Shown: positions 30,857 through 44,126 of the stretch, piece after piece
How the letters are laid out: each line of letters begins with the position of its first letter
Position numbering within the stretch: the stretch's first letter is position 1
DNA from: Arthrobacter sp. MA-N2
Lineage (GTDB): Bacteria > Actinomycetota > Actinomycetes > Actinomycetales > Micrococcaceae
Direction: 5' to 3'
DNA length: 64,000 nt
Assembly (NCBI RefSeq): GCF_000517125.1
Contig: NZ_KI912156.1
Location: 126,290-190,289, forward strand
Translations under genes and position numbers: made by a program
The notes under the pieces: generated by a model
Databases searched by the model: none
Seen by the model: only the letters and a program-made list of their open reading frames with translations
Told to the model about the DNA's origin: nothing

Positions 30857-33021
30857 CAGCGTCCTTCCAGGTTGGTCTTGCTTTCGGGCTGCTTTGAGTC
30901 CCCGCCCGCCAGTTTGGCGTCGCGGTCTGCAAGCCGCGCAAACATATCGTTGTAAGCATTAAGGTCGGCGTTGTTATTCCTGTCTGCCGCCCGATCGGTC
31001 CGCTTCGTCTCCCGCTCATCCGAACGGGACCACATGACCGCGACGCCGATCGCCACCAGCAAGGTGGGCACTTCGCCGATTCCCCACGCCACGGCGCCGC
31101 CCGTCTGCTGGTCCAACAGGGCAGAGGGCCCCCATGTCCGGCCAAGGTTGCCGAAGTAGTCCGCAGCCAGCAAGCCGGTGCCACCCATGATGGCCACCCC
31201 GAAGAATGCGTGGAAGCCCATGGTGGCAAGCAAGAGAAGCAAGCGCATGGGGTAGGGGGCCCGGCGAGGCAACGGGTCCGAGCCGATCATCGTGAGCACA
31301 AAGATGTAGCCGGTCAGGAGGAAGTGGAGGTTCATGAGCTCATGGCCCACGTGCTCACGCATCGCGAAGCCGAATGCGTCCGAGAAGTAGAACAAGACGA
31401 TGGAACCAGCGAAGTTCGCAGCGGCAAACAGCGGGTGGGTCACCACTTGCGAGAACTTGGAATGCACGAACACAAGGATCCACTCCCGGAGTCCACGGGA
31501 CCCATCCCTGCGGGATCCTTCGCCGCGCGATGGCAGCGCACGCAATGCCAGGGTCACCGGTGAACCGAGCACCAGGAAAAGCGGGGCCACCATGGTCAGC
31601 GCCATGTGGTCCACCATGTGTGCGGAGAACAGCACCCGGCCGTAAACCGAGGGTGGCCCGGACGTGATGTACGTCAGTACAACCAAACCGATCATCCAGT
31701 TCACGGTCCGGAACACGGACCAGGAGTCGCCGCGTTTGCGAACCTTGACGACTCCCTGGATGTAGCTCACCGCGCCGAAGAGGGCCACGGCAACCCATAG
31801 CCAGTCGAGCCGCCATTCGGTCAGCCAGCGCACAGGGGTGAGTTCGGGCGGCAACTCGTAGCCGGACAAAATGAACGCCGGCGACGCATCGGGTGCGTAG
31901 GTGGCGAGCTGCGGTGGCGCCGAACTGGCCAGCGCGACGGCGAGTCCCGACGTCGCGCCCATCACCAACAGTTCCACGAGCACAAGCTGCCACAGAACGC
32001 GGCGCGTGCTCATCGATTTTCGGGCCAGCTGCGGGATCACCCATTGCCGGTGCATCAAGCCGACACCGCCGAGGACAACCGTGGCGAAGGCCTTGGCCAG
32101 GATGATCTGACCGTATGGGGTACCTACCAAGGCCGAGAAGGTCGTGACGCGGATACTCGCGTTGATCACTCCTGAGGCGAACACCAGCACGAAGGCATAG
32201 CCAGCCAAGGTGGAGAAACGGCCAAGTGTCTGAGCAGTGATGTCCTTGGCGCCCAGTGCCTTCGAACCCCGCAAGATACCCGAGAGAACTCCGAGCATGA
32301 TGATGCCGCCCACCCAAGCGGACACGCCCACCAGGTGAAGGCCAAGGGAGTTGATGGCGCCTTCATGGTCGCTGGAACTCGCAGAGTGGCCAATCAGCGC
32401 GCTCGGCACCAAGCCGCCCAGCGCCAACGCAAGCGTCAGCGCGAGTCCTGCCAGCGAGCGGACGCCGAACAGCGCCGTCGTGACAATCGCGGCAATGATG
32501 GTCACGGCGAGCCAAGCCTGGCCCGTCTGGATGTCCGTCATGAAGTACACGAGGGAGGCAGTGAACTGCGCGTCACCGGACAGACCTTGGCCCGCCACGT
32601 CGGCGTAGGTCAGGACAAGGACCGCGACGGCGGAGAGCGTCCACACGGCACCTGCGGCTGCCGCTACGGCCAAGGCACGGGCGAACGCGGGGTGTTCAGT
32701 GGCATCGCTGCCCCTGGAGCCGGACGCATTCCGGGGAAGGATGCCGACGGCGAAGATCAGTCCGCCAATCACGGTCGCCAACGATATGTTGTGGACCGCT
32801 GTGGCCACCGGCAGGCCCCAACGGACCAGGGCACCTGGATCGGACACCTGCCGTGCGGCTGAGGCGCCGGAGAAGACCAAGGCAGCCACGAGCGCTAAAA
32901 GGAGCGCAGCGAAGCCAGCCAGCTGCCATGGGAGGGAGATCCCTTCCACGACGGCAACTGCCTTTCTTCCCGGCTTGGAAGCGGGCGAGGGGGCGGTGGC
33001 GGGTGTTTTGGCTGACGGCAC
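30856..33021 (-). CDS. CopD-CtaG fusion membrane protein (copper / cytochrome oxidase assembly)
   Basis: The product is 721 aa with about 14-16 TM segments. The N-terminal half resembles CopD copper-resistance proteins (SALIGHSASSSDHEGAINSL; GLHLVGVSAWVGGIIML). The C-terminal half resembles caa3-type CtaG (VLFSAHMVDHMALTMVAPLF; SDPLPRRAPYPMRLLLLLAT). Paired His residues such as HMVDH and HLVG are likely metal ligands. The fusion is common in actinobacteria and is thought to supply copper to cytochrome oxidase. The last ~55 residues are hydrophilic and charged. It forms an operon with the thioredoxin-NHL gene, which fits a role in membrane redox protein maturation. Confidence 0.92.
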   Translation of the reverse strand: MPSAKTPATAPSPASKPGRKAVAVVEGISLPWQLAGFAALLLALVAALVFSGASAARQVSDPGALVRWGLPVATAVHNISLATVIGGLIFAVGILPRNASGSRGSDATEHPAFARALAVAAAAGAVWTLSAVAVLVLTYADVAGQGLSGDAQFTASLVYFMTDIQTGQAWLAVTIIAAIVTTALFGVRSLAGLALTLALALGGLVPSALIGHSASSSDHEGAINSLGLHLVGVSAWVGGIIMLGVLSGILRGSKALGAKDITAQTLGRFSTLAGYAFVLVFASGVINASIRVTTFSALVGTPYGQIILAKAFATVVLGGVGLMHRQWVIPQLARKSMSTRRVLWQLVLVELLVMGATSGLAVALASSAPPQLATYAPDASPAFILSGYELPPELTPVRWLTEWRLDWLWVAVALFGAVSYIQGVVKVRKRGDSWSVFRTVNWMIGLVVLTYITSGPPSVYGRVLFSAHMVDHMALTMVAPLFLVLGSPVTLALRALPSRGEGSRRDGSRGLREWILVFVHSKFSQVVTHPLFAAANFAGSIVLFYFSDAFGFAMREHVGHELMNLHFLLTGYIFVLTMIGSDPLPRRAPYPMRLLLLLATMGFHAFFGVAIMGGTGLLAADYFGNLGRTWGPSALLDQQTGGAVAWGIGEVPTLLVAIGVAVMWSRSDERETKRTDRAADRNNNADLNAYNDMFARLADRDAKLAGGDSKQPESKTNLEGR

Positions 33022-33074
33022 CTATCCATTGTCCGCTAACGTTGGCGGCGCCGCGAATCGAGCTGACTAAAGCA

Positions 33075-33106
33075 GAAAGGCGGCAACCCGCAGGTTGCCG
33101 CCTTTC
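33075..33106 (-). terminator. Terminator between HU and CopD-CtaG
   Basis: A perfect 14-bp stem, GAAAGGCGGCAACC / GGTTGCCGCCTTTC, with a CGCA loop. It follows the HU stop by 20 bp on the minus strand and precedes the CopD-CtaG promoter. Confidence 0.85.
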
Positions 33107-33126
33107 GAGCCGTTCGCCGAAGTGTC

Positions 33127-33411
33127 TTACTTCTTGGAGACAGCTGCCTTCAGCTTGGAGCCAGCGGTCAGCTTAACGCTGTGGCCAGCGGCGATCTGGA
33201 TGGTCTCGCCGGTCTGGGGGTTACGGCCCGTGCGGGCTGCGCGGTCGGTGCGCTCGATTGCGAGCCAGCCCGGAATGGTGATCTTTTCGCCGGCGGCGAC
33301 GGAAGTCTCGAAAACTTCGAACAGTGCATCGAGCACGGAGTTGACTGCAGCCTGGCTTGTGCCAGCTTTGCCAGCTACCTCGGAAACGAGTTCGCTACGG
33401 TTCTTAGCCAT
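33127..33411 (-). CDS. hup: DNA-binding protein HU
   Basis: The product is 94 aa, from ATG 33411 with AGGAGG 6 bp upstream; the longer frame to 33456 lacks support. It is a canonical HU: KNRSELVSEVAGKAGTSQAAV at the N-terminus, then ITIPGWLAIERTDRAARTGR with the DNA-intercalating arm, then NPQTGETIQIAAGHSVKL. The usual arm-tip sequence RNPxTGE is present. It lacks the long Lys/Ala tail of mycobacterial HupB. It bends and compacts DNA as a dimer. It is transcribed singly, with its own terminator at 33075. Confidence 0.95.
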   Translation of the reverse strand: MAKNRSELVSEVAGKAGTSQAAVNSVLDALFEVFETSVAAGEKITIPGWLAIERTDRAARTGRNPQTGETIQIAAGHSVKLTAGSKLKAAVSKK

Positions 33412-33604
33412 TTGTGTCCTCCTGGACTTTACGATTTTGGAGCTCACACACGGCATGCGCGCGAGCCACTGTTCGAAAACTTACCAGCTTGGACGGACAC
33501 GGCCAGCAAATTCCCCGTGTTTCCGCGCTTTTTTGACCAAATTCACCCTATTTCAGGCTCTTTTGGGGGCCAATTCCGCCGCGGGCGAACTCCCAGGCCC
33601 CCAA
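33412..33604. other. Intergenic region upstream of HU
   Basis: This 193-bp stretch contains the HU RBS and its leader. It is AT-richer near 33480-33550 (TTTTTTGACCAAATTCACC on the + strand), where the HU promoter should lie. No gene is supported. Confidence 0.4.
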
Positions 33605-33936
33605 GACGCCCGCTCACGTATGCGCGGTTCGGGCCGGACGCCCGCTCACGTATGCGCGGTCCCGGCCCGACGCCCGCTCACTTGTAGGTGATGGAGGGTT
33701 TGGGTGAAACGCCCGATACGTGATGGAGGGTTGGGTGGAACGCCCGCTCACCTATACCGCGGTCCGGGCCGACGCCCGCTCACCTATACCGCGGTCCGGG
33801 CCGACGCCCGCTCACCTATACCGCGGTCCGGGCCGACGCCCGCTCACCTATGCCGCGTTAGGGCCGGACGCCCGCTCACGTATAGGTGATGGAGGGTTGG
33901 GGTGAAGCGCCCGATACGTGATGGAGGGTTTGGGCC
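33605..33936. repeat. 32-bp tandem repeat array with interspersed second unit
   Basis: Eight units of the type GACGCCCGCTCACCTATACC + GCGGTCCGGGCC start at 33605, 33637, 33669, 33739, 33771, 33803, 33835 and 33867. Spacing is exactly 32 bp within each run; the third unit is cut short and is followed by a second element (GTGATGGAGGGTTTGGGTGA, then CGCCCGATACGTGATGGAGG) that recurs after the last unit. Units vary at a few positions (CACGTATG, CACCTATA, CACCTATG). There are no unique spacers, so it is not a CRISPR array. The short open frames inside it are artefacts of periodicity. Confidence 0.88.
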
Positions 33937-33976
33937 CGCGGGTTGGTGGGTGTGGTTGGGTGGGTGGTTTAAATGG

Positions 33977-34008
33977 TTCAGGCCCCGACATGTGTGTCGG
34001 GGCCTGAA
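33977..34008 (-). terminator. rRNA operon terminator
   Basis: A perfect 14-bp stem, TTCAGGCCCCGACA / TGTCGGGGCCTGAA, with a TGTG loop, about 10 bp beyond the 3' end of 5S rRNA on the minus strand. Confidence 0.9.
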
Positions 34009-34018
34009 CATTAATGGT

Positions 34019-34138
34019 TGTCCGGCGGTGTCCTACTCTCCCACACCCTCCCGGGTGCAGTACCATCGGCGCTGTGGGTCTTAGCTTCCGGGTTCGGAAT
34101 GGGACCGGGCGTTTCCCCCACGCTATGACCGCCGTAAC
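34019..34138 (-). rRNA. rrf: 5S ribosomal RNA
   Basis: The minus strand begins GTTACGGCGGTCATAGCG and ends near ACACCGCCGGACAACC. It carries the conserved CCCGGTCCCATTCCGAACCC block and the loop E/helix IV region, and the ends pair as helix I. The length is about 118-120 nt; the ends are accurate to a few bases. Confidence 0.93.
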
Positions 34139-34267
34139 CCTGTTACCCGTCCCCCTTCGCCGTGTGGCGGGGGGTGGGAAGTCTGGTTACAACTTGTCCA
34201 AACCCGGTTGAGGGGTTTGGTGGTGTTGTTATTCGGTTGTTGGTTCCTGGAGCAACGGGTTTTGTTG

Positions 34268-34295
34268 TTCGGGAACCACATAGTGGACGCAAGCA
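34268..34295 (-). other. 3' arm of the 23S processing stem
   Basis: The minus strand reads TGCTTGCGTCCACTATGTGG and on to TTCCCGAA. This is complementary to TTGAGAACTACATAGTGGAC and the following CGCGAGCA upstream of 23S (37560-37586). The two flank 23S and would form the double-stranded RNase III processing stem. Confidence 0.7.
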
Positions 34296-34304
34296 GTAAT
34301 GGTT

Positions 34305-39515
<5,211 letters not shown>

Positions 39516-39929
39516 AAAACAAAAACAGACACAACCACCACCACCGGAAACAACGGCGACAGGGCTGCACAAAATTTGAAACCAGCTGAAAACCAGACCC
39601 CACCCACAAAAACAGACAAGGCCCGGCAAAATCAACCAATTCAATAAAAAATCGGTATCAACAAACTTGGCACACTATTGAGTTCTCAAACAACAGACAC
39701 ACCCGACACCACCCAAACCACACGGTCCAAGATCGCTCCGGAGCAACTTCCCAAACTTACCAGACCCGCCCGCCCCGCGCAACTCCCGAACCCGGGAACC
39801 ACACCAGACAAAACACCATCCAGGACCCCCCAAAACCACACCGGAACACAAAAAACGAACCAGAAAATGATTTCCATTTGGAAGGGAGTCGGTCGCAAAC
39901 ATTCCGCACCAGCGGCGGCGACTCGAATA
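39516..39929 (-). other. rRNA operon leader
   Basis: This is the 5' transcribed leader of the rRNA operon on the minus strand. It carries TTTGAGAACTCAATAGTGTG + CC near 39670-39692, the actinobacterial leader/processing element related to the one before 23S. The rest is A/C-rich on the + strand. No protein gene is supported. Confidence 0.65.
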
Positions 39930-39958
39930 ACTTTACACACCCCAACCACCCCACGCAA
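39930..39958 (-). promoter_or_regulatory. rRNA operon promoter
   Basis: On the minus strand, TTGCGT (39958-39953) and TAAAGT (39935-39930) are separated by exactly 17 bp, with a TGTG just before the -10. It lies about 415 bp upstream of 16S, as expected for a long rRNA leader. Other rRNA promoters may exist. Confidence 0.55.
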
Positions 39959-40091
39959 ATTCACCCCTCAAGCGACGAACAACCCCGGCAATCCGGGGCA
40001 ATATGGGCGGTTCCTCGTAAAAAGAAGCCCTCGGCGTCGTGAATTGGCGTTGTGTGCTGCACCACTTGAACCGAATTGACGGTTAAATGCA

Positions 40092-40127
40092 AGAAGGGCC
40101 GGCAACCAAATGGTTACCGACCCTTCT
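40092..40127 (-). terminator. Terminator after rpsN
   Basis: The minus-strand transcript forms a 17-bp stem (AGAAGGGUCGGUAACCA pairing with UGGUUGCCGGCCCUUCU, two G-U pairs) with a tiny UU loop, followed by UGCAUUUAA. It separates the ribosomal-protein operon from the rRNA promoter. Confidence 0.85.
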
Positions 40128-40139
40128 AGTGCTTCTGGA

Positions 40140-40445
40140 TTACCAGGAAGACTTGGTGATGCCCGGGAGCTCACCACGGTGAGCCATGTCGCGGAAGCGA
40201 ACACGGGAGATACCGAACTTCTGGAAGGTACCGCGCGGGCGGCCGTCGATGATGTCGCGGTTACGCAGACGGATCGGGGACGCGTTGCGGGGCAGCTTCT
40301 GCAAGCCGAGGCGAGCCTCTTCGCGTGCTTCGTCAGTCGCGTTTGCATCAACCAGGGTCTTCTTCAGTTCGAGACGCTTGGCAGCGTAACGCTCAACGAT
40401 GACCTTGCGCTGCTCGTTGCGAGCAATCTTGGACTTCTTTGCCAT
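40140..40445 (-). CDS. rpsN: 30S ribosomal protein S14, zinc-ligand-free type
   Basis: The product is 101 aa, the long S14 form without CxxC zinc ligands. Typical segments are KSKIARNEQR at the N-terminus and LPRNASPIRLRNRD, then GRPRGTFQKFGISRVRFRDM. It is the last gene of rpmB-rpmG-rpsN and is followed by a strong terminator. In actinobacteria this set is often a zinc-starvation back-up, but no clear Zur site was seen, so constitutive use is possible. Confidence 0.97.
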   Translation of the reverse strand: MAKKSKIARNEQRKVIVERYAAKRLELKKTLVDANATDEAREEARLGLQKLPRNASPIRLRNRDIIDGRPRGTFQKFGISRVRFRDMAHRGELPGITKSSW

Positions 40446-40447
40446 GT

Positions 40448-40615
40448 TTAGCGCTCCTCTCGGAATTCGACGTGCTGGCGGATCTTGGGGTCGTACTTCT
40501 TCAGGACCAGACGGTCCGGGTCGTTACGACGGTTCTTGCGGGTTACGTAGGTGTAACCCGTTCCCGCAGTCGACTTCAGCTTGATGATCGGACGTACGTC
40601 CTTGTCCTTTGCCAC
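40448..40615 (-). CDS. rpmG: 50S ribosomal protein L33, zinc-ligand-free type
   Basis: The product is 55 aa from GTG 40615. The sequence AKDKDVRPIIKLKSTAGTGY and then TYVTRKNRRNDPDRL is a typical L33. No Cys is present, so it is the zinc-independent form. Its start overlaps the rpmB stop by one base (TAGTG) and it ends 2 bp before rpsN. Confidence 0.95.
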   Translation of the reverse strand: MAKDKDVRPIIKLKSTAGTGYTYVTRKNRRNDPDRLVLKKYDPKIRQHVEFREER

Positions 40616-40851
40616 TAGAGCTTCACCCCACGAGCCAGAACTTCGGCGACGACTACGTCGATGCCGCGAACGTCGATGGTCTTGATGCCCTTGGCCGACA
40701 GGGTCAGCGTGACATTACGGCGCAGGGACGGAACCCAGTAGCGCTTCTTCTGGATGTTGGGATCGAACCGACGCTTGTTGCGGCGGTGCGAGTGCGAAAT
40801 GCTGTGTCCAAAGCCCGGCTCGGCTCCGGTCACCTGGCAGTTTGCTGCCAT
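40615..40851 (-). CDS. rpmB: 50S ribosomal protein L28
   Basis: The product is 78 aa from ATG 40851, with AGGAGAG 5-6 bp upstream. Typical L28 sequence: CQVTGAEPGFGHSISHSHRR, then FDPNIQKKRYWVPSLRRNVT. It has a single Cys, so no zinc knuckle. It is the first gene of the rpmB-rpmG-rpsN operon. Confidence 0.96.
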   Translation of the reverse strand: MAANCQVTGAEPGFGHSISHSHRRNKRRFDPNIQKKRYWVPSLRRNVTLTLSAKGIKTIDVRGIDVVVAEVLARGVKL

Positions 40852-41288
40852 GACGACTCTCCTAAAGATTAAAATGAAACGGTCAGCAGAGTTCCTGCTT
40901 GCCGTGCGACAGGCGACGTCCGCAACCAATCCACACCATTTTCGGTAGTTTCCGCAGGGCTGGATCACTCGACTGAAATCAGCCAATGATCACCGCTGCG
41001 GCGAAGGTAGTGGGTCCGGACAAGAGGCCGGATACTGGGCGAATACTGGAATGCACGCAACTTGAGCCCCTAACTACCGGCCCGCGGATTTCCCGTTGTT
41101 GCCAACAGTCACCACCAACCGGAGCAATTGCACACGCTCCGCGCCACCTAGCGCCTAATAAGTCTAGGGGCTGGGGCAAATTATCGCCAATCGGGTGTAT
41201 AAGAACCTAAGCACTACGCGCTTCGAATCATAAGCTCGGGATAGGCCCCTCACAGCAGAACGAAAGGTTGAGGGTTCAATCTTGAGTC
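40852..41288. other. Divergent intergenic region between rpmB and the ferric-reductase-like gene
   Basis: This 437-bp region has no gene that I can support on either strand. It holds the rpmB leader on the minus side and, on the plus side, a TATAAG element at 41198 about 90 bp before the flavocytochrome start, whose -35 is unclear. No tRNA or riboswitch was recognised. GATCACTC near 40962 resembles the rRNA 3' end only by chance. Confidence 0.4.
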
Positions 41289-42758
41289 ATGAACTCACAA
41301 CTCCTCGCCTCCCCGGGCCAACGTGCAGGGACCCCGCCATCCCCTCACCGAGGGGACCCCCGGCACAACCCCACCAAAGGAAAGTTCGCCGCGCAGCATC
41401 GCCGACGCATGTTCCGAGCGGACCTGCTCACGGTCGCGCTATGGGCATCCCTCGCGGCGGCGCTGGCTTTGTGGCTCGCCGACGGCGGTGTGTCGTCCGT
41501 CGGGAACGCCACCCAAGCGGTGACCGCCGTCGGGATCCTCGCGGGGCTTGCCGGCATGGATCTCGTCATCCTGATGCTTTTGCTCGCGGCGCGTTTGCCT
41601 TTCGTTGACGGTGCCGTCGGGCATGACAGGGCGCTGGAATTCCATCGCAAACTAGGCAAACCGGCGCTCTACCTCTTATTGGCGCACGGACTTCTTCTGG
41701 CTACCGGCTACGGCATGGCCGAAGGGCTGAATCCCGTCAGCGAGGCCGTCGCGCTCTGGGTATTGGTACCCGATATGTGGCTGGCCTTCGTCTCCATGGC
41801 GTTGTTCATTGCCGTCGTGGTCACCTCGCTGGTGGCCGTACGACGCCGTTTTGCCTACGAATTCTGGTACTTCGTTCATCTGCTCACGTACCTGGCGGTT
41901 GCAACCGCTTTGCCCCACCAGTTCAGCGTGGGCGGTCTGTTCGCTGAAGGCACCTGGCAGCGCTGGTACTGGCTGCTGCTGTGCATAGGAACGGGGTCGG
42001 CGTTGGCCTGGTACCGCATTGCGAAGCCGGTGATAGCCACCTACCGGCACCAGCTGACTGTGCGACGTGTGGTGCGAGTGTCCCCTGACGTCGTGAGTAT
42101 CGAAATGACCGGGTTGCGATTGAATGAATTGTCCGGCAACGGCGGCCGGTTCTTCGTCTGGCGCTTCCTCGCCCCAGGCATGTGGTGGCAGGCGCATCCG
42201 TTCAGTTTGTCGGCAGAACCGCAGACGGGGAAATCATCGCGACAGCCCACCTTGCGGATCACCGTCCGGAATCTCGGCGCGGGTTCGGCCCGCCTTGCCT
42301 CGCTCAAGCCGGGGACGAAAGTAGCTATCGAAGGACCATACGGGGTCTTCAGCACGGCGGCCCGGAGCCGGGACCGGGTTGTGATGATCGGGGCGGGAAT
42401 CGGGATCACTCCGCTCCGGGCACTCCTGGAATCCACCCCCTTCGCGCCAGGCCAGGCGACGGTCCTGCTACGCGGCAGCAGCCCGGAGGAACTGTTCCTC
42501 GGCCAGGAAATCCTGGAATTGTGCCGGAAGCGTGGTGCCACCCTCTTCCACTTGACAGGTCCACGGGCCGCACATGGCCGCAACACATGGCTACCGGCCT
42601 CCGCGGACTCCTCACGGCTGCGGGACTTTGTGCCGGACATAGCAGATGCTGATGTTTATGTTTGCGGTCCGACCGCATGGGCAGGGCAGGTACTGGCCGA
42701 GGCGAGAAGCTCCGGCGTGCGGGAAGAACAGCTCCACTACGAAAGGTTCGACTGGTGA
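41289..42758 (+). CDS. Ferric-reductase-like transmembrane flavocytochrome
   Basis: The product is 489 aa. About six TM helices lie at roughly residues 45-245, with His pairs placed for heme (EFHRKLGKPALYLLLAHGLL; FWYFVHLLTYLAV). A ferredoxin-reductase-like module follows: the FAD motif AHPFSLSAEPQ near residue 300 and the NAD(P) motif MIGAGIGITPLRALLEST near 368-385, then YVCGPTAWA near the end. It moves electrons from NAD(P)H through FAD and heme. It overlaps the FMN-binding protein gene by 4 bp (GTGA), so the electrons probably go to that secreted flavoprotein. Confidence 0.9.
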   Translation: MNSQLLASPGQRAGTPPSPHRGDPRHNPTKGKFAAQHRRRMFRADLLTVALWASLAAALALWLADGGVSSVGNATQAVTAVGILAGLAGMDLVILMLLLAARLPFVDGAVGHDRALEFHRKLGKPALYLLLAHGLLLATGYGMAEGLNPVSEAVALWVLVPDMWLAFVSMALFIAVVVTSLVAVRRRFAYEFWYFVHLLTYLAVATALPHQFSVGGLFAEGTWQRWYWLLLCIGTGSALAWYRIAKPVIATYRHQLTVRRVVRVSPDVVSIEMTGLRLNELSGNGGRFFVWRFLAPGMWWQAHPFSLSAEPQTGKSSRQPTLRITVRNLGAGSARLASLKPGTKVAIEGPYGVFSTAARSRDRVVMIGAGIGITPLRALLESTPFAPGQATVLLRGSSPEELFLGQEILELCRKRGATLFHLTGPRAAHGRNTWLPASADSSRLRDFVPDIADADVYVCGPTAWAGQVLAEARSSGVREEQLHYERFDW

Positions 42759-43291
42759 GACTCAGGGCAGGAATATCAGCGGCGTTTGCTTCGGCGGCGA
42801 TCCTTCTCGCCGGTTGGCAGGCAGGCGCGCACGTGGCGACCTCCAACGCGTCTGCGGTCACTACCTCCTCAGCAGGAACCGCAGGCGGGACGGGCTCGAC
42901 GGCGGCCACGGGCTCGACGGCGGCCGGAACCACCGGGAGCAGCGCTCCCGGATCGTCCTCGGGCACCGGAACCAGCTCGAACTCCAGCTCCAGCCTGGGA
43001 GCCTCAGCCAAGGCGAGCGGCACCTATGCCGGCGAAGCTGTGCAGACGCGCTTCGGAACAGTCCAGGTCCAAGTGACCGTCAAGGCCGGAGCGATCACCG
43101 ACATCACGGCCCTGCACCTGACCGACCAGGAACAACGATCGGTTCAGATCAGCGCCAGGGCAGCACCGCTGCTCCGTTCCGAGGTCCTGAGTGCACAATC
43201 GGCGAACGTTCAGACCATTGGCGGCGCCACCATTACCAGCGATGCGTATCTGACGTCTCTCCAGGCAGCCCTCGATGCAGCCCATTTCTAG
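42755..43291 (+). CDS. Secreted FMN-binding protein (covalent FMN acceptor)
   Basis: The product is 178 aa from GTG 42755. It has an N-terminal signal/anchor (about residues 5-24), then a long Ser/Thr/Gly/Ala linker (about 28-88), then an FMN_bind domain. The flavinylation motif GGATIT is at residues 156-161, with Thr161 the expected acceptor. The partner ApbE, which attaches FMN, is encoded directly downstream. The domain should face outside and take electrons from the membrane flavocytochrome encoded just upstream. Confidence 0.92.
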   Translation: MRLRAGISAAFASAAILLAGWQAGAHVATSNASAVTTSSAGTAGGTGSTAATGSTAAGTTGSSAPGSSSGTGTSSNSSSSLGASAKASGTYAGEAVQTRFGTVQVQVTVKAGAITDITALHLTDQEQRSVQISARAAPLLRSEVLSAQSANVQTIGGATITSDAYLTSLQAALDAAHF

Positions 43292-44126
43292 GCCCAGCGA
43301 GCCTGCTCGGGACAGTACGGAACCGCGTCTTCGCGCCCGCACGTTCACCAGCATGGGCACAGTGGTGAGCCTCGCCGTCCCGGCCCCTCCAGAGGCGGCA
43401 GCCCAACCCGTGGGGGATGAGCTCGAGGCGGCCACCGCCGTCGTCGAGCGCTTGTTCAACGGGCTGGACCGGACGTTCAGTCTGTACCGGCCCGATTCGG
43501 AGGCGAGTGCGATGGCCCGGGGCGAGCTGGCCCTGGCGGATGCTTCGGCGGACATGCGCCGGTTGTATGTCGAGGCCTCCGAGTGGCGAACCCTGACGGA
43601 GGGGGCGTTCACGGCCGAGCGGCCGGACGGCGTCGTGGACTTGGCGGGGATCGTCAAGGCGCATGCGATTCGGGAAGCCGGAACGTCGCTTCTCGCGCTG
43701 GGGTTGCAGGACTGGTGCCTCAATGCGGGCGGGGATGTGCTGGTGCACGGATCGCCGATCCCGGGGGGCACGCGTTCGTGGTTGGCGGGGATCGTTGACC
43801 CCGATGATCGGACGTCGCTCCTGACCGCGTTTCCGCTCGGTAACCCAGGCAAAAGGGCCCTAGCGACCTCCGGAACGAGCGAACGCGGCCACCACATCTG
43901 GACCGTAGGACTGCAAAGCGAGCTGACGGCCGGATACCGGCAGGTATCGGTTGCCGCCGCCGACATCATCACGGCCGATGTCCTGGCCACCGCCATCATG
44001 GCCGGCGGCGCCCGGACCCTCACGTTGGCTACGGCTCGCTGGGACGTGGACGTGCTCGTAGTGAAGAACGACGGCGGTCTGCTCGCCACGCCCGGGTTCA
44101 GGCGCCCCCCTGCGCAGTCCGGTTAG
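43275..44126 (+). CDS. apbE: FAD:protein FMN transferase ApbE
   Basis: The product is 283 aa; it overlaps the FMN-binding gene by 17 bp. ApbE motifs are present: FTSMGTVVSLAVP at residues 24-36, LFNGLDRTFSLYRPDSE near 58-74, DLAGIVKAHAIREAG near 121-135, LNAGGDVLVHG near 148-158, and ATSGTSERGHHI near 197-208. It cleaves FAD and attaches FMN to a Thr of the target. No lipoprotein signal is seen, so a cytoplasmic location is likely. It completes the three-gene electron-transfer operon. It overlaps the converging SGNH gene by 4 bp. Confidence 0.93.
   Translation: MQPISRPSEPARDSTEPRLRARTFTSMGTVVSLAVPAPPEAAAQPVGDELEAATAVVERLFNGLDRTFSLYRPDSEASAMARGELALADASADMRRLYVEASEWRTLTEGAFTAERPDGVVDLAGIVKAHAIREAGTSLLALGLQDWCLNAGGDVLVHGSPIPGGTRSWLAGIVDPDDRTSLLTAFPLGNPGKRALATSGTSERGHHIWTVGLQSELTAGYRQVSVAAADIITADVLATAIMAGGARTLTLATARWDVDVLVVKNDGGLLATPGFRRPPAQSG

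Noticed and set aside
33605..33936. CRISPR array
   Set aside because: The 32-bp units are directly adjacent with no unique spacers, and no cas genes are present in the window.
40852..40900. Zur operator before rpmB
   Set aside because: The AT-rich stretch CATTTTAATC lacks the expected inverted symmetry.
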